Assembly (NCBI GenBank): GCA_963733265.1
Contig: CAVTCF010000004.1
Span: 372,001 to 436,000 of the forward strand
Direction: 5' to 3'
Origin: PALSA-1006 sp963733265
Lineage (GTDB): Bacteria > Pseudomonadota > Gammaproteobacteria > Burkholderiales > Gallionellaceae
Length of the DNA stretch: 64,000 nt
The notes under the pieces were generated by a model, which made no database searches, was not told the DNA's origin, and saw nothing but the letters and a program-made list of their open reading frames with translations. Position 1 is the first letter of the stretch; every line of letters starts with the position of its first letter. Position numbers and translations under genes: made by a program. This document shows positions 44,794-53,325 of this stretch, in pieces.

Positions 44794-46350
44794 GTGATAC
44801 ATCTGCAAAATATATTTTTGTACACTATTTGTACTTTTGGTAGCCTGCTGATGGCAGGCTGTACAAATTCACCTGCGCATGGCAACACTTCAATTCCCTG
44901 GCCCAAAGAGTTCCACTCGGATCAAATCCAGCTACTTAACAGGGTGACCTGGGGTGCCAATACCAATGCGATGCATCAACTCAAAGATGAAGGGGTGGAA
45001 CATTACCTTGACATGCAATTGCAGCCCGATCCGAAAGCGCCTTTGCCCGATGCCGTTCAAACCCAGTTGAACGCCATGCAAATCAGCCGGGAAAGCCTTG
45101 AGCAACTGATTACAGAATGCGAGCTTCAACGTAAATCAGCCGACTCAATTGCGAATGACGACGAGAAAAAGGCAGCGCAACAGAGCTACCAGCAGCACCT
45201 GAACCAACTTGCCAAAGAGGCTGCCACGCGTTCGCTTTTGCGGGACCTTTATTCACCGCAACAACTGCAAGAGCAAATGACGTGGTTCTGGATGAATCAT
45301 TTCTCTGTTCTTCAGGCAAAAAATAATTTGCGTACTATGGTGGGTGACTACGAAGACAAAATTCGTGCGCACTCTTTGGGGCGCTTTCGCGATCTTCTCG
45401 AAGTCACTTCCCGTCATCCGGCGATGTTGATCTATCTCGACAACGAGCAAAATGCGCTGGGCCACATCAACGAGAATTACGCCAGAGAGTTGATGGAACT
45501 ACACACCCTGGGTGTAGAGGGCGGCTACAGTCAGCGTGACGTTCAAGAGCTGGCGCGGATATTGACCGGCTTGGGGGTGAACCTTACAAACAACAAGCCC
45601 GGCGTGAAAAAGGGTTTGCAAGATCAGTATGTTCGCGATGGCCTTTTTGAGTTCAATCCTAACCGCCATGATTATGGCGACAAGGTATTTCTCGGCAGGC
45701 AAGTGCATGGTCGAGGCCTGGCTGAGATAAATGAGGTTCTGGATATCCTCGCGCATCACTCGGCTACAGCGCACTTTATCAGCCGCAAACTGGCCATGTA
45801 CTTTGTTGGTGACACGCCCTCCAATGCGCTGATCGAACGCATGGCGCAGACCTTCTTGTCTTCAGATGGACAGATCAACGAGGTTTTGAGAACACTATTC
45901 AAGTCGCCCGAGTTTAGTGCCTCACTCGGACACAAATTCAAGGACCCGATTCATTATGTGGTTTCAGCCGTGCGATTGGCCTACGATGACAAAACTATTT
46001 TGAATGCCGGACCGATGATCAATTGGCTGAACCGCATGGGTGAGCAAATCTATGGTCACCAAACTCCGGATGGTTATCCACTCACTCAAACTGCCTGGGC
46101 GAGTTCCGGTCAGATGGCGACACGCTTCGAAATTGCCAAAGCAATTGGTAGCGGCAATGCGGGTCTTTTTCGCACCGACAGCCCGCAAATCAACGAGCGG
46201 GCAGCATTCCCACAATTGGCTAATGCGCTCTATTATCAATCCTGGCAAGCCACGCTGGGAGCGAGCACAATAGCTGCGCTCGATCAGGCAGTATCACCGC
46301 AGGAGTGGAATATCTATCTCTTGGCGTCGCCTGAGTTTATGCACCGATAA
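44794..46350 (+). CDS. DUF1800 domain lipoprotein
   Basis: A 518-residue protein from GTG 44794. The lipobox LMAGC with Cys23 follows the hydrophobic signal, so it should be membrane-anchored. LLNRVTWGAN, MTWFWMNHFSV, NENYARELMELHTLGV and RDVQELARILTGLGV are DUF1800 hallmarks. The pair DUF1800-DUF1501 is common and DUF1501 follows after 11 bases. The function is not known to me. Confidence 0.88.
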   Translation: MIHLQNIFLYTICTFGSLLMAGCTNSPAHGNTSIPWPKEFHSDQIQLLNRVTWGANTNAMHQLKDEGVEHYLDMQLQPDPKAPLPDAVQTQLNAMQISRESLEQLITECELQRKSADSIANDDEKKAAQQSYQQHLNQLAKEAATRSLLRDLYSPQQLQEQMTWFWMNHFSVLQAKNNLRTMVGDYEDKIRAHSLGRFRDLLEVTSRHPAMLIYLDNEQNALGHINENYARELMELHTLGVEGGYSQRDVQELARILTGLGVNLTNNKPGVKKGLQDQYVRDGLFEFNPNRHDYGDKVFLGRQVHGRGLAEINEVLDILAHHSATAHFISRKLAMYFVGDTPSNALIERMAQTFLSSDGQINEVLRTLFKSPEFSASLGHKFKDPIHYVVSAVRLAYDDKTILNAGPMINWLNRMGEQIYGHQTPDGYPLTQTAWASSGQMATRFEIAKAIGSGNAGLFRTDSPQINERAAFPQLANALYYQSWQATLGASTIAALDQAVSPQEWNIYLLASPEFMHR

Positions 46351-46361
46351 AGAGGCTAACC

Positions 46362-47546
46362 ATGGATCGTCGTCAAACATTAAAGACACTCACGGCTTTG
46401 CCGTTCATGGCATATTCGGGCCAATTGTTAGCGGTGCCATCTGGCAATACCAAATTTCTGCTTGTTTTTCTGCGTGGTGGATACGATGCCGCCAACCTGC
46501 TCATTCCCATATCCAGTTCCTTTTATTATGAGTCCCGACCTAATATTGCTATTGCGAAACCCGGCGTCGATGCACATGCAGCGCTTGCCATCGATAGTAA
46601 TTGGGGTCTTCATCCGGCTCTTCAGGAAAATATTTATCCGCTATTTCAAAATCAGCAGGTGGCATTTATTCCCTTTGCCGGAACCGAAGATTTGTCGCGT
46701 AGTCACTTCGAGACGCAAGATAGTATTGAGCTTGGACAACTGAATAATGCAAGCCGCAACTACCAATCCGGCTTTCTGAATCGCCTGGCTACGGTGCTAA
46801 GCGGAAACAAACCTATTTCTTTTACCGATCAGTTGCCACTCATTTTTCGCGGGGATACTGAGATACCCAATATGGCACTTCGGCAACTGGACAAACCGGG
46901 GCTTGATCCGCGTCAAACCAAGATCATTGCTTCCATGTATCAGGACAGTGCGCTGGCAAAGCCAGTCCTGGAGGGGTTCGATGTCAAGGAAGAAATACTC
47001 AAAGAAATGACAGCGCAGATGGATACGGCCAGCCGCAATGCGGTTACTGCCAAAGGTTTTGAACTGGAAGCGCGTCGCATTGCCACATTGATGAAAGACA
47101 AATACAGTATTGGTTTTGTTGACATCGGCGGCTGGGATACTCATATCGGAGAGGGCGGAGGAAGTGGTTATCTGGCAAACCGTTTCGACGAGTTGGGACG
47201 CGGCTTGGCCGCATTTCATGAGGAGATAGGCTCGCGCTGGCAAGATACGGTAGTCGTGGTAATCAGCGAATTTGGTCGAACGTTTCGGGAAAATGGAAAC
47301 AAAGGAACGGATCACGGCCATGGCACCGTCTACTGGGTGTTGGGTGGCAAAGTTAAGGGTGGCCGTGTTATGGGTGAGCAGATCGCTGTCAGTCAATCGA
47401 ATCTGTTCGAAAACCGTGACTTCCCGGTTCTCAATAACTACCGTGCTATTTTAGGAGGATTGCTGGGCCGCCTGTTTGATTTGTCGCCAATGCAAATTGC
47501 TTCAGTGTTCCCTGATGAAAAGCCAGTAGATATTGGCCTTGTCTAA
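46362..47546 (+). CDS. DUF1501 domain protein
   Basis: A 394-residue protein starting MDRRQTLKTLTALPFMAYSG, a twin-arginine-like signal, followed by KFLLVFLRGGYDAANLLIP. Other family marks are DLSRSHFETQDSIELG, DIGGWDTHIGEGG, VISEFGRTFRENGNKGTDHGHG, consistent with an alkaline-phosphatase-like/sulfatase-like metal fold. It is probably exported by the Tat system together with, or near, the DUF1800 lipoprotein. Substrate unknown. Confidence 0.9.
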   Translation: MDRRQTLKTLTALPFMAYSGQLLAVPSGNTKFLLVFLRGGYDAANLLIPISSSFYYESRPNIAIAKPGVDAHAALAIDSNWGLHPALQENIYPLFQNQQVAFIPFAGTEDLSRSHFETQDSIELGQLNNASRNYQSGFLNRLATVLSGNKPISFTDQLPLIFRGDTEIPNMALRQLDKPGLDPRQTKIIASMYQDSALAKPVLEGFDVKEEILKEMTAQMDTASRNAVTAKGFELEARRIATLMKDKYSIGFVDIGGWDTHIGEGGGSGYLANRFDELGRGLAAFHEEIGSRWQDTVVVVISEFGRTFRENGNKGTDHGHGTVYWVLGGKVKGGRVMGEQIAVSQSNLFENRDFPVLNNYRAILGGLLGRLFDLSPMQIASVFPDEKPVDIGLV

Positions 47547-47613
47547 ATGTGAAATTAAGCCGCCGCCGACAGAAGAAAATATAAAATAATCTCGCGAATA
47601 AAAACTACTGTGA
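47547..47613. other. Spacer between DUF1501 and a small minus-strand gene
   Basis: Short non-coding stretch between convergent genes; no clear hairpin is seen. Confidence 0.4.
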
Positions 47614-47736
47614 TTAACTAAACCAGCGGTCTGCTGAAGCAATTAGTTTATCAATCCACCCCAAGTAGGCGCATAGAAAAAATATACAGATACCGAGTAG
47701 CATTCCGATTGCGAAGTATTGGGCTACGAGACTCAT
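47614..47736 (-). CDS. Putative 40-residue single-helix membrane protein
   Basis: ATG 47736 is preceded by AGGGAGCAACAAA, a good ribosome-binding site. The product starts MSLVAQYFAIGMLLGICIFF, one membrane helix from residue 5 to about 27, followed by GWIDKLIASADRWFS, an amphipathic end. The overall shape recalls small subunits of membrane complexes such as CydX, but no sequence similarity to a named family is claimed. It is divergent from the MocR regulator gene, so it may belong to the same regulatory unit. Confidence 0.55.
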   Translation of the reverse strand: MSLVAQYFAIGMLLGICIFFLCAYLGWIDKLIASADRWFS

Positions 47737-47835
47737 TTTGTTGCTCCCTATTTTATTGTTAAGCACGGATTACTCTATTTATATTTACAGGCACACGAGC
47801 TTGTCTACTCTTCATTTCTTGAAAATTTATGGTTA

Positions 47836-47887
47836 ATACTGTACATAACGATTTATCGACAATACAGGCACAGTTCGAGAAATTGAT
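47836..47887. promoter_or_regulatory. Candidate regulator-binding words upstream of the MocR gene
   Basis: ATACTGTAC (47836-47844), TATCGACA (47854-47861) and AATTGAT (47881-47887) occur here, and the same words (the first one inverted) recur in the same short span before the polyferredoxin gene at 49458-49482. This makes them candidate sites for the MocR regulator, for autoregulation and control of the downstream gene. Confidence 0.35.
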
Positions 47888-47913
47888 ATTGATACTGGAC
47901 TGGTTCACATACC

Positions 47914-49323
47914 ATGACAATTATTAGACTAGACCCAAATGATTCTTTACCGTTGATCCATCAAATTACACATGGTATCAAGGCATTAATCGACAATCGG
48001 GCGATTAGAAGTGGCACACGGATGCCCTCTATTCGCAATTTCGCCAGCGATCATGACATAAGCCGTTTCACTGTTGTACAAGCATACGACAGGCTGGTAG
48101 CAATGGGCTACCTTAATTCAAAGTTGGGGTCAGGTTTCTATGTATCGGCTCGCCCCAAGCCGCGCGCAACTACCGAGATCGGCAAACTGGACGATTCTAT
48201 AGATGTGGCTTGGCTTTTGCGCAATGCGTTGGAGGATCGCACCAGCAAGACCATGCCCGGAGCCTGGTGGCTACCGGCATCCTGGATGGAAGAAACCGGC
48301 ATCCAGAAATCGCTGCGACAGCTTTCACTAAAACATGGTGAGTTCTTCACTGCGTATGGAACTCCCGCAGGCTACCAGCCGTTAAGGGAGTTACTGCAAG
48401 GTAAACTGTCCGCTATCGGTGTTTCAGCCGAGACCACGCAGATCGTTCTGACCTCCGGCGTTACCCACGCGATGGATCTCATCACTCGCTACTTCGTGCA
48501 ACCCGGCGATACGGTGCTGGTGGACGACCCCGGATTTTTCATACTATTCGGCGGACTAAAATCTTTCGGTGCAAAAATCGTAGGCGTGCCCTGGAACCAT
48601 GATGGTCCGGACATTCCCACCATGGAAGGCTTGATCAAGGAACACCGTCCGCGTATCTTCTTCACTAATACGGTATTGCACAATCCAACCGGGGTCAGTA
48701 TCAGCCAGAGCGTGGCGTATCGAATGCTGCAATTGGCAGAGAAATACGACATGATTCTGGTCGAGGACGACATCTACGGCGACTTCCATCCCTCAAAAAT
48801 TACCCGCTTGGCTACGTTAGACCAACTGGATAGAGTCATCTACGTCAGCAGCTTCTCCAAGACGCTCTCCGCCAGCCTCAGGGTGGGCTACTTTGCCTGC
48901 AAGAAGGAATTGGCCGCCAGCTTATGCGACATGAAATTGCTGACCGGCCTCACCACTTCGGAAGTAAGTGAGCGAATCATTTACCAACTCCTTTCCGGCG
49001 GGCATTACCGCAAGCACCTCGATAAACTGCGCCTCCGCTTGCAGGAAATTCGCTCTGCCACCATAGCTCGTCTCGAAAAAATGGGCTTTGCCATCTACCT
49101 CGAACCTGAAGGAGGCATGTTCATCTGGGTAAAGTTAAACGATGGAATCAATATGGACACTCTGGCAGCGCAAGCTGCAAGGGAAGGCGTCATGCTTGCG
49201 CCCGGAAATGTATTTCGACCCCATCAAGAACCATCTCAGTGGCTGAGGTTCAATGTGGCGCATTGCGAAAATGAAGCAACTTTTGAAATCCTGTCAAGAA
49301 TAGTCGGTGGCAATAGTGCATGA
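47914..49323 (+). CDS. MocR/GntR-type transcriptional regulator with aminotransferase domain
   Basis: A 469-residue protein. The N-terminal GntR winged helix is PLIHQITHGIKALIDNRAIRSGTRMPSIRNFA with ISRFTVVQAYDRL. The rest is a fold-type I aminotransferase domain with VVSGVTHAMDLI-like LTSGVTHAMD, NPTGVSISQ, VEDDIYGDF and SSFSKTLSASLRVGY with the PLP lysine. Members sense PLP or amino acids, such as PdxR and GabR. The controlled genes are unknown; the shared words upstream of 49575 suggest the polyferredoxin gene as a target. Confidence 0.9.
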   Translation: MTIIRLDPNDSLPLIHQITHGIKALIDNRAIRSGTRMPSIRNFASDHDISRFTVVQAYDRLVAMGYLNSKLGSGFYVSARPKPRATTEIGKLDDSIDVAWLLRNALEDRTSKTMPGAWWLPASWMEETGIQKSLRQLSLKHGEFFTAYGTPAGYQPLRELLQGKLSAIGVSAETTQIVLTSGVTHAMDLITRYFVQPGDTVLVDDPGFFILFGGLKSFGAKIVGVPWNHDGPDIPTMEGLIKEHRPRIFFTNTVLHNPTGVSISQSVAYRMLQLAEKYDMILVEDDIYGDFHPSKITRLATLDQLDRVIYVSSFSKTLSASLRVGYFACKKELAASLCDMKLLTGLTTSEVSERIIYQLLSGGHYRKHLDKLRLRLQEIRSATIARLEKMGFAIYLEPEGGMFIWVKLNDGINMDTLAAQAAREGVMLAPGNVFRPHQEPSQWLRFNVAHCENEATFEILSRIVGGNSA

Positions 49324-49457
49324 CTGCCGGTTCCAAACCGGATGGCAAAAAACTGCCGGGCACTTGTTTTTTGCTTTAGGTAGTCAATCTTCGTCAATAC
49401 ATCCGGCTCATATTTTTTCAATTTCAGCGCTTTAAAATTGGCATGGTATTTGTGCCG

Positions 49458-49482
49458 GTACAGTATCGACATGAAAATTGAT
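49458..49482. promoter_or_regulatory. Candidate regulator-binding words upstream of the polyferredoxin gene
   Basis: GTACAGTAT (49458-49466, inverted relative to the copy at 47836), TATCGACA (49464-49471) and AATTGAT (49476-49482), followed by TACTGTAT at 49483-49490. Their recurrence in both promoter regions points to a common regulator. Confidence 0.35.
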
Positions 49483-49574
49483 TACTGTATATTCTCTGTA
49501 CGGCAACTGCTCTATAACGTAAGCACAATATATGTAGTCAACTATTACAAATAATTTCAGGGTGGGGGCAGGAA

Positions 49575-50804
49575 ATGGGGAAAACTATAAACATAACGCA
49601 ATTCAAACCGCGATTTCATTGGAAAAGAAGAAGCACTCAAATTGGCATGTTGCTGCTGATCATTCTGATTCCCACTCTTGGATTATTTAGAATCGATTTT
49701 GCTACCGCAAGTTTCTTTATCAAGGATCTTCAGGTCGAGTGGACGAATTATGTCTTCCTTGTCGGGCTGCTTATTGTACTTTGCATCGTCCCCGTCATCA
49801 CTTATATGACCGTTGGTTCAGTATTTTGCGGATGGGCCTGTCCGCAAAACCTGTTTGCGGAATTCTCTGACGGCCTAACCCATAAGCTGTTGGGAAAGCG
49901 AGCCGACGTTCGCATAGACGGCCCCGGTATGGTCGTCGCGGCATCCAAAAATAAGGCAACTAACTGGCTGTTATTAGGATTAAGTTTTGTCGCGGCCTCG
50001 GCGGTATTGGCGTGCTTCTTCCTGATGTTTTTTTATACGCGTAGCGATATGTGGACTTTCATCACGGGTGAAAAAATCCGGCAACCGAGCATGATCGTTA
50101 TGTTCTGGATGACGACCTTCTTCATTTTTATAGACATTGCCACGGTACGTTATCTATATTGCGACTATCCCTGCATCTATCGCGTCTGGCTAAGGTTTTT
50201 CAGGAGCAGGGATGCGCTTCATATATCCTATGATGCCTCACGTTCAGCAGCTTGCGAAAAATGCAATTACTGCGCCACAACCTGTATAACCAATATCCAG
50301 CCGACCAACATTAAGATAACCGACACCTGTGTTGACTGCGGTGAATGTGTCGATGCGTGTGACCGCTTGCAAGCAAAATCCGGAACTGATGGACTGCTGA
50401 GTTTCAAGGTGGGAGAAAGCTCAAACAGGATGACCTGGCGCAAAATGCTCGGCAAAGCCTTCGCCCGCTACAGATGGATGCTGGGCGTATTTTTCCTGCT
50501 GGGATGTACGCTGATGGTGTGGGGAGGAGAAATTGCCGCGCAAAAAATAACAGACCAAGAAAGGTTGCTACAAGAAAACCAAAAAAATCAGAAAATCGCC
50601 CGCATCTGCAACCATCAATGCGCAGCCCTGCAAGCCACTTGCAATGCCAAAAACGTCAAAGCCAAGGATTTCACAGGTTGCAACCGCGCCTCGGCTTGCA
50701 TGTGCGAATGTACCTTGCAACAAGACCCTAATAGCCCGTCTGCTGAGTCATTGCGGCAATGCGGCAATGCGTCAAAAACGGCGAGATTCATGCACAAGCG
50801 TTAA
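49575..50804 (+). CDS. CcoG/NapH-like membrane polyferredoxin with cysteine-rich C-terminus
   Basis: A 409-residue protein with about five membrane helices. SVFCGWACPQNLF after the second helix is the CcoG/NapH signature. Two [4Fe-4S] motifs lie in a soluble part: CEKCNYCATTC and CVDCGECVDAC, each ending with a distant Cys. After the last helix a tail has eight to nine cysteines (ICNHQCAALQATC, CNRASACMCEC) that standard CcoG lacks. It may transfer electrons between the quinone pool and a periplasmic or cytoplasmic acceptor. No ccoNOP genes are adjacent. Confidence 0.8.
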   Translation: MGKTINITQFKPRFHWKRRSTQIGMLLLIILIPTLGLFRIDFATASFFIKDLQVEWTNYVFLVGLLIVLCIVPVITYMTVGSVFCGWACPQNLFAEFSDGLTHKLLGKRADVRIDGPGMVVAASKNKATNWLLLGLSFVAASAVLACFFLMFFYTRSDMWTFITGEKIRQPSMIVMFWMTTFFIFIDIATVRYLYCDYPCIYRVWLRFFRSRDALHISYDASRSAACEKCNYCATTCITNIQPTNIKITDTCVDCGECVDACDRLQAKSGTDGLLSFKVGESSNRMTWRKMLGKAFARYRWMLGVFFLLGCTLMVWGGEIAAQKITDQERLLQENQKNQKIARICNHQCAALQATCNAKNVKAKDFTGCNRASACMCECTLQQDPNSPSAESLRQCGNASKTARFMHKR

Positions 50805-50818
50805 ATTTGAAGGCGGCT

Positions 50819-52152
50819 CAGTAGTGTCCGGTTAACTTACAAATTCCCGCGCCAAGATTGAGTATTGGCGCGGGTTACAGAACAATTTATTTTGGTGCCG
50901 ATTTGAAATCAGTTTACCTATATTCCCGTTCAAGTAACTTCCAGAGATTGATTTCTTTGGAGGTAAGCTATGAACATGGGCAAGACGCTGTTCGCGCAGA
51001 TCATGGAGTTCGTTCCATGGACCAGCTTCGCTCGCATCGTGGCACGCTATGGCGGAGATTCCAGAGTGCGCAGTCTGGCTTGCACCGAGCAATTCCGCGC
51101 CATGGCCTTCGCGCAACTGACATACAGAGAGAGCCTGCGCGATATCGAAACATGTTTGCTGGCGAATCAGACGAAGTTGTATGGCATGGGTTTTCGCTCG
51201 GCAGTAAAACGCTCGACGCTGGCCGATGCCAACGAAGGGCGCGACTGGCGCATTTGGGAAGACTTGGCCGCGTTGCTTATCCGACGAGCGCGCAAGCTTT
51301 ACTGCAACGACAGCTTTGGTGTCGATCTCGACAACACCGTCTACGCGCTGGATGCGACGACCATAGACTTGTGTCTTTCTCTGTTTCCATGGGCGCCGTT
51401 TCGCACCGCCAAGGCCGCCGTCAAATTGCATACGCTGCTCGATCTTCGCGGCAATATTCCAGCCTTCATTCATATCTCGGACGGCAAGATGCACGAGGTC
51501 AACGTGCTGGATATGCTGTCCTTCGAGGCAGGTGCGTTCTATGTGATAGATCGAGGGTATCTGGATTTCGCCCGTCTGTTTGCCCTTCATCAGACCGGAG
51601 CATTCTTCGTGACTCGTTCCAAACGCGGCATGGATGCACACAGGGTGTACTCGATGCCGGTCGACAGGAGTACAGGCATCATTTGCGACCAGCGCATCAT
51701 GCTGAACGGTTTTTACATCGCGCAGGACTATCCCGAGCAGTTGCGGCGCATTCGCTTCAAAGACCCGGAGTCTGGAAAGACGTTGGTATTCCTGACCAAC
51801 AACACCGCGTTGCCCGCACTGACGATTGCCGCTCTGTACAAGAGTCGCTGGCAAGTCGAGTTGTTCTTCAAGTGGATCAAGCAGCACCTGCGCATCAAGC
51901 GTTTCATCGGCAACAGCGAGAACGCAGTGAAAACGCAAATCTGGTGCGCTGTCTCCACTTACGTACTGATCGCTATTGTCAAAAAGGAGCTTCAACTTGA
52001 TGCCTCTCTATACTCTTTGCTACAGATTTTATCGGTGTCTGTTTTTGAGAAAACCCAGTTGTCTCAAGCCCTCGCGGCCTTTGGACAGTTCCAAGATCAG
52101 ACAGACATTTCTAACCAACTAAATTTGTTCGACTTTTAACCGGACACTACTG
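50819..52152 (+). mobile_element. IS4-family insertion sequence
   Basis: A 1334-base element with perfect 17-base terminal inverted repeats, 50819-50835 and 52136-52152 (CAGTAGTGTCCGGTTAA). A 9-base target duplication AAGGCGGCT flanks it at 50810-50818 and 52153-52161. The ends are intact, so insertion is fairly recent. It landed 15 bases after the polyferredoxin stop codon and separated it from the flagellin terminator region. Confidence 0.93.
50970..52139 (+). CDS. IS4 family transposase
   Basis: A 389-residue DDE transposase. YALDATTIDLCLSLFPW contains the first Asp, FYVIDRGYLDF the second, and the YREK signature is visible as YKSRWQVELFFKWIK (Y-2-R-3-E-6-K). The gene is uninterrupted. 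GGAGG sits just upstream of the chosen ATG. A long antisense open frame over the same bases is a shadow. Confidence 0.94.
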   Translation: MNMGKTLFAQIMEFVPWTSFARIVARYGGDSRVRSLACTEQFRAMAFAQLTYRESLRDIETCLLANQTKLYGMGFRSAVKRSTLADANEGRDWRIWEDLAALLIRRARKLYCNDSFGVDLDNTVYALDATTIDLCLSLFPWAPFRTAKAAVKLHTLLDLRGNIPAFIHISDGKMHEVNVLDMLSFEAGAFYVIDRGYLDFARLFALHQTGAFFVTRSKRGMDAHRVYSMPVDRSTGIICDQRIMLNGFYIAQDYPEQLRRIRFKDPESGKTLVFLTNNTALPALTIAALYKSRWQVELFFKWIKQHLRIKRFIGNSENAVKTQIWCAVSTYVLIAIVKKELQLDASLYSLLQILSVSVFEKTQLSQALAAFGQFQDQTDISNQLNLFDF

Positions 52153-52266
52153 AAGGCGGCTAAGCAATAAATGCTAATGCGCCCTTGGTCTTAAAGGTTG
52201 ATTTGTTTGGTGCCGCGCTCGTGCTCGTAACCTGTTTTACAGTTCCTACGCCTAACCAGTGTTGTT

Positions 52267-52300
52267 GAAAAAACCGACAGTTTTCACTGTCGGTTGAGTC
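52267..52300 (-). terminator. Rho-independent terminator of the flagellin gene
   Basis: On the minus strand a perfect 9-base stem ACCGACAGT/ACTGTCGGT (52273-52281 with 52286-52294) with a 4-base loop is followed by a T-run. It lies about 25 bases after the flagellin stop. Confidence 0.85.
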
Positions 52301-52320
52301 AACTATTTACTACTTTATTA

Positions 52321-53133
52321 TTAGCGCAATAATGTTAATACGCTATTTGGGGATTGGTTCGCTTGCGCCAACATCGCCGTACCTGCCTGTTGCAGAATTT
52401 GGGCACGGGTCAAGCTGGCTGTTTCTGCGGCAAAGTCGGTATCCATGATACGGCTGCGGGCCGCGGTCTGGTTTTCCGAGGCAATCTGCACGTTGTTAAT
52501 GATCGACTCAAAACGTGACTGTACGGCACCGTAGGTGGCACGTGCCGCTGCCACGTTGGCAATGTCCGTATCCAGTTTCGCAATTTCGGCCTGTGCCGAT
52601 GCCGAAGTGTTTCCCAATGAAGTCGACAGAGGCGCAATCGCGGCAGTTGTGGTTACCGCGATACTATCAACACCGGTCACACTGTTCGCACCAATTTGGA
52701 ATACTTGGCTCACCGGTTGAGACAACAATTGAATGTTGTTGAACGAAGTGGCCTGAACAACACGCGCATTTTCAGCGTTGAGCTGGGTAAACTCGGCATT
52801 GATCGAAGCGATATCCGAATTCGATGTCGCGTTGGCACCTTGCACGGCCAGTTCACGCATGCGAGCCATATTCGATTGAATGGCACCCAAGGCACCTTCA
52901 GCGGTTTGCGCAAGCGAGATACCGTCGCTGGCGTTGCGTACAGCCTGATTCAAACCGCGAATCTGGCTTTCCATACGGGAGGCAATGGCCATCCCGGCGG
53001 CATCGTCCTTGGCGCTGTTGACACGCAAGCCCGAAGACAAGCGTTGCAATGAAGTGTGCAAAGCGCCCTGGGATGAATTCAAGTTGCGTTGCGCATTCAG
53101 CGACGGTAGGTTGGTATTGATATATGAGGGCAT
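52321..53133 (-). CDS. fliC: Flagellin, short form
   Basis: A 270-residue flagellin with the conserved D0/D1 ends: INTNLPSLNAQRNLN and LQRLSSGLRVNSAKDDAAGMAIASR at the N-terminus, FESIINNVQIASENQTAARSRIMD and QAGTAMLAQANQSPNSVLTLL at the C-terminus. The variable D2/D3 part is almost absent, giving a slim filament protein. AAGGAG is upstream of ATG 53133. A sigma-28 promoter and terminator bound it, so it is transcribed alone. No other flagellar gene lies in this window. Confidence 0.95.
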   Translation of the reverse strand: MPSYINTNLPSLNAQRNLNSSQGALHTSLQRLSSGLRVNSAKDDAAGMAIASRMESQIRGLNQAVRNASDGISLAQTAEGALGAIQSNMARMRELAVQGANATSNSDIASINAEFTQLNAENARVVQATSFNNIQLLSQPVSQVFQIGANSVTGVDSIAVTTTAAIAPLSTSLGNTSASAQAEIAKLDTDIANVAAARATYGAVQSRFESIINNVQIASENQTAARSRIMDTDFAAETASLTRAQILQQAGTAMLAQANQSPNSVLTLLR

Positions 53134-53231
53134 TTTAATACTCCTTTTGACTCAGTTAGAAAACCTCGGCTTGTTTAGCCGTCACCGTTGGTCTGAGCTT
53201 TAACGAGCCACATTAACCGCGGTTATTCAGG

Positions 53232-53258
53232 TTATCGGCGTCATTGGAGAAATCTTTA
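53232..53258 (-). promoter_or_regulatory. Sigma-28 (FliA) promoter of flagellin
   Basis: On the minus strand, TAAAGATT (53251-53258), an 11-base spacer, then GCCGATAA (53232-53239). This is nearly the full consensus TAAAGTTT-N11-GCCGATAA. It predicts a 5' leader of about 90 bases before fliC. Confidence 0.9.
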
Positions 53259-53325
53259 GGATTGCCGGGAAATTTTCGAGAAATTTACAAAGGAGAGCCT
53301 GTGCCCGACAATGAGAATTCGATTT

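Noticed and set aside
50832..51995. 387-codon open frame on the minus strand over the IS4 transposase
   Set aside because: It is antisense to an intact transposase with clear DDE and YREK motifs; the translated sequence has no recognisable domain.
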